Shown: one piece after another, positions 3,922-5,845 of the stretch
Numbering within the stretch: the stretch's first letter is position 1
How the letters are laid out: each line of letters starts with the position of its first letter
NCBI GenBank assembly: GCA_016182435.1
Contig: JACPGN010000269.1
Span: 1-5,845 of the forward strand
Length of the DNA: 5,845 nucleotides
Direction of reading: 5' to 3'
From: Lentisphaerota bacterium
GTDB lineage: Bacteria > Verrucomicrobiota > Kiritimatiellia > JAAZAB01
Made by a program: the position numbers and the translations under genes
Notes under the pieces: generated by a model
Told to the model about the DNA's origin: nothing
Seen by the model: the letters and a program-made list of their open reading frames with translations, nothing else
Databases searched by the model: none

Positions 3922-5415
3922 ATGAATTCGCATCCGACCAAGGACTCATTAGCCGCGGAAGCCGCGCGGCACCTGCACGAAATCGAGGCGCGGGGCGAGC
4001 CGCTCAAGCCCAAAGAGCGCCTGAAGATCCCCTTGCAGGAAATGCCGGCGCAGCCTCCCGCCGTGCGCCGGGGCAATATCGCCGAAGTTGCTCTGGGCTA
4101 TTCGCCGGAGCAGGCCCGCCTGGAAGCTTTGCGCTGCCTGCAATGCAAGAACGCGCCCTGCATCGAGGGCTGTCCGGTGCGGATTGATATCCCCGCTTTC
4201 GTGCGCGCCGTTTCCGAAGGCAATGTCGCGCAGGCCATTGCGATCATCAAACGCAATAGTCTCCTGCCCGCGGTCTGCGGGCGGGTCTGCCCGCAGGAAG
4301 TCCAATGCCAGGCGCCATGCACCGTCGGCCGCGCATTGAAGGACGTCGGCCAAGCCGTATCCATTGGCCGGCTGGAGCGCTTTGCCTCCGACTGGGAACG
4401 CGAGCAGGGCGCTACGAATCCGCCGCCGGTTAAACCGCCCACCGGCAAAAAGGTGGCGGTGATCGGCAGCGGCCCGGCCGGCATCACCGTGGCCGCCGAC
4501 GTGCGGCGTGAAGGCCACGACGTCACCATTTTTGAAGCCTTCCATAAGCCGGGCGGGGTCATGGTCTATGGCATCCCCGAGTTTCGTTTGCCCAAACTCA
4601 TCGTGCAGAAGGAAATTGATACGCTTAAGGCCATGGGCGTCAAGCTGGTCGCCAATTTCGTCGTCGGCCGCACGCGCGCGCTTCAGGACTTGCTGGCTAA
4701 GGATGGGTTTGACGCCGTGTTCATCGGCACGGGGGCGGGCCTGCCGAAGTTCATGAATATCGAGGGGGAAAACCTGGTGGGCGTGTTCTCGGCCAACGAA
4801 TATCTTACTCGCGCCAACCTGATGCGCGCCTATGATTTGGGCAAAGCCCACACGCCGATTTACCGGTCACACAAGGTGGCCGTGCTGGGCGGCGGGAACG
4901 TCGCCATGGACGCGGCGCGCATGGCGGTGCGCCTGGGAGCCAAGGAGGTTCATATCGTGTACCGGCGGACGGAAGTGGAAATGCCGGCGCGCGCGGAAGA
5001 GGTGGAGCACGCCAAGGAAGAAGGCGTTATTTTTCACTTGCTGCAGAACGCCAAGCGCATCCTGGGCAATGCGCAGGGCTGTGTTACCGGCCTGGAATGT
5101 TTGCAATACCGGCTGGGTGAGCCGGACGAGTCGGGTCGGCGCCGGCCGGTGGCAATTCCCGGCAGCGAGCTGGTCATGCCCTTAGATACGGTAATCGTGG
5201 CTATCGGCAACGAATCCAATCCGCTGATCAAGCAGACCACCATCGGCCTTGACACGGACCAGTGGGGCCATATCGTTGTGGACGAGAACGGGAAGACCTC
5301 CTTGGACCGCGTTTATGCCGGGGGCGACATTGTGCTCGGCGCGGCCACGGTCATCCTGGCGATGGGCGAGGGCCGCCGGGCGGCGGCTTCCATCAATCGG
5401 TTATTGGCCAAGTGA
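3922..5415 (+). CDS. nfnB: NfnB, large (NADPH-side) subunit of electron-bifurcating ferredoxin:NADP+ transhydrogenase (GltD-like)
   Basis: The 497-residue product is a GltD-like FAD/NADPH protein. An N-terminal dihydropyrimidine-dehydrogenase-type domain holds two cysteine clusters for [4Fe-4S] centres. CLQCKNAPCIEGCPV gives Cys72, 75, 80 and 84; CGRVCPQEVQCQAPC gives Cys119, 123, 129 and 133. FAD binding is shown by VAVIGSGPAGITVAAD (178-193, glycines 182, 184, 187) and GGVMVYGIPEFRLPK from about 211. The NADPH site is VAVLGGGNVAMDAARM (319-334), followed by VYRR and the EMPAR segment. VYAGGDIVLGAATVILAMGEGRRAA near the C-terminus is the second FAD segment. Length fits NfnB or GltD. Pairing with nfnA and absence of a glutamate synthase large subunit here favour NfnB. 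The frame is open to a GTG at 3865, but those 19 codons lie in repeats (palindrome 3870-3884 and the CCATNNN array), so I chose the ATG at 3922. That ATG has no visible Shine-Dalgarno sequence. nfnA ends 258 nt upstream, an unusually wide gap for this pair. Confidence 0.93.
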   Translation: MNSHPTKDSLAAEAARHLHEIEARGEPLKPKERLKIPLQEMPAQPPAVRRGNIAEVALGYSPEQARLEALRCLQCKNAPCIEGCPVRIDIPAFVRAVSEGNVAQAIAIIKRNSLLPAVCGRVCPQEVQCQAPCTVGRALKDVGQAVSIGRLERFASDWEREQGATNPPPVKPPTGKKVAVIGSGPAGITVAADVRREGHDVTIFEAFHKPGGVMVYGIPEFRLPKLIVQKEIDTLKAMGVKLVANFVVGRTRALQDLLAKDGFDAVFIGTGAGLPKFMNIEGENLVGVFSANEYLTRANLMRAYDLGKAHTPIYRSHKVAVLGGGNVAMDAARMAVRLGAKEVHIVYRRTEVEMPARAEEVEHAKEEGVIFHLLQNAKRILGNAQGCVTGLECLQYRLGEPDESGRRRPVAIPGSELVMPLDTVIVAIGNESNPLIKQTTIGLDTDQWGHIVVDENGKTSLDRVYAGGDIVLGAATVILAMGEGRRAAASINRLLAK

Positions 5416-5443
5416 CTACTGGGGAGGTGTTCAGTGTTCGGTA

Positions 5444-5465
5444 GCCGCGGCGGTGACGCCGTGGC
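5444..5465 (+). repeat. GC-rich hairpin downstream of nfnB
   Basis: GCCGCGGCG (5444-5452), loop GTGA, CGCCGTGGC (5457-5465) forms a 9-bp stem with one G-U pair in RNA, 28 nt after the nfnB stop. No T-run follows, so it may be a Rho-independent-like stop only in a loose sense, an mRNA 3' end protector, or another palindromic repeat. Confidence 0.6.
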
Positions 5466-5490
5466 CGCCGTAGGAATCCACGCCCTATGG

Positions 5491-5527
5491 AGATTCTTCG
5501 ACTTCGCTACGCTACGCTCAGAATGAC
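5491..5527. repeat. Dispersed repeat of the ATTCTTCG...CAGAATGACA type
   Basis: ATTCT (5493-5497) and AGAAT (5520-5524) are the ends of an imperfect inverted repeat. GCTAC repeats in its centre (5506-5515). The wording closely resembles a dispersed intergenic repeat I recall from many bacterial genomes (reverse strand TGTCATTCTGAGC...). It lies in the 186-nt nfnB-GH4 spacer, which otherwise holds only the hairpin at 5444-5465 and the GH4 ribosome binding site. Confidence 0.65.
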
Positions 5528-5601
5528 AAAATGCACAGAGATGAACACACCCTATACAGGGGCTGGTTGAGTCAAGTGCATACCCCTAAAGGAGATTGAC
5601 C

Positions 5602-5845
5602 ATGGCTAAAATTGCGTTTATCGGCGCGGGCAGTTTCGGGTTCACCCGCGCCCTGGTTACGGACCTGCTCACTTTCCCGCTGCTCAACGACGCCACCCTG
5701 GCGCTCATGGATATTGACCGCGAGCGCTTGCTCTACATTAAGCAGGCCGTGGACCGGATCATCCGCGAGGGCAAGTATCCCGCCAAGGTCGAGGCCACGC
5801 TCAACCGCCGCCAGGCGCTCGAAGACGCCGACGCGGTAATTTGCA
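5602..5845 (+). CDS. GH4 family alpha-glucosidase/alpha-galactosidase, N-terminal part (3' end outside window)
   Basis: Eighty-one codons are visible from an ATG with a good ribosome binding site, AAGGAG at 5589-5594, 7 nt upstream. The product starts with a Rossmann nucleotide-binding motif, [20 protein letters not shown] (residues 4-23), then [10 protein letters not shown] (about 37-46), in which the Asp after the second strand is suited to bind the NAD ribose. LEDADAVIC follows at the window end. This is the typical start of glycoside hydrolase family 4, about 430-480 residues in total. GH4 enzymes are unusual in using NAD+ and a divalent metal, cleaving glycosides through oxidation at C3 and elimination. 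The GFTR form resembles the alpha-galactosidase/alpha-glucosidase branch (MelA/AglA-like) more than phospho-beta-glucosidases, but the catalytic Cys/His metal site lies outside the window, so specificity is open. It is cytoplasmic by family and by lack of a signal peptide. It is on the same strand as nfnB, 186 nt away, and probably transcribed separately. Confidence 0.92.
   Translation, partial: MAKIAFIGAGSFGFTRALVTDLLTFPLLNDATLALMDIDRERLLYIKQAVDRIIREGKYPAKVEATLNRRQALEDADAVIC

Noticed and set aside
3949..4851. 300-codon minus-strand open frame opposite nfnB
   Set aside because: Long shadow frame caused by codon bias; the plus-strand frame has FAD, NADPH and iron-sulfur motifs.
3922..5415. 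Glutamate synthase small subunit (GltD) as the function of the large flavoprotein
   Set aside because: The sequence alone allows it, but the partner gene is an NfnA-type subunit and no glutamate synthase large subunit is in the window.
5444..5465. Intrinsic terminator after nfnB
   Set aside because: The stem is good but no T-run follows; kept only as a hairpin repeat.

Overview
The window carries five protein genes: two cut by the window ends and three complete. Between them lie intergenic spacers unusually rich in short repeats and palindromes. The DNA looks GC-rich. The gene content (a CE7 carbohydrate esterase, a GH4 glycosidase, an electron-bifurcating NfnAB transhydrogenase and an NhaD/CitMHS-like antiporter) suggests an anaerobic or fermentative, saccharolytic bacterium. 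A PVC-group organism (Kiritimatiellota, Lentisphaerota or Verrucomicrobiota) or a relative would fit the repeat-filled spacers, but that placement is inference. There is no rRNA, tRNA or phylogenetic marker to settle it.

Layout: (1) 1-533, minus strand: N-terminal half of a CE7 acetyl xylan esterase / cephalosporin-C deacetylase, ending just before the expected catalytic serine. (2) 534-960: a gene-free divergent spacer with inverted 9-nt repeat units, a 27-nt perfect palindrome, further palindromes and a candidate promoter. (3) 961-2328, plus: a polytopic Na+/H+-antiporter-like protein of the CitMHS_2/NhaD group. (4) 2329-2712: a spacer with two copies of a GGAACGC/GCGTTCC element, one apparently interrupted by a tiny palindrome, then a promoter with a 17-nt palindrome beside its -35 box. 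(5) 2713-3663, plus: nfnA, whose last 40 codons are made of a degenerate 7-nt tandem repeat that runs on past the stop codon. (6) 3664-3921: an nfnA-nfnB gap filled with the rest of that array, a BIME-like triple stem-loop, a palindrome and a second 7-nt array that ends just before the nfnB start. (7) 3922-5415, plus: nfnB. (8) 5416-5601: a spacer with a hairpin and another repeat of dispersed type. (9) 5602-5845, plus: start of a GH4 family alpha-glucosidase/alpha-galactosidase.

Working together: NfnA and NfnB form the cytoplasmic NfnAB complex, which couples NADH and reduced ferredoxin oxidation to NADPH formation. That is a redox-balancing step typical of sugar-fermenting anaerobes. CE7 removes acetyl groups from oligosaccharides and GH4 hydrolyses glycosides, so both flanking genes point to carbohydrate breakdown. 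The antiporter is probably ion homeostasis.

I did not find a new defence, mobile or biosynthetic gene system. The unusual content is the repeat layer: 7-nt-phased arrays, one captured as a protein tail, and small GC-rich palindromes that seem to sit inside other repeats.
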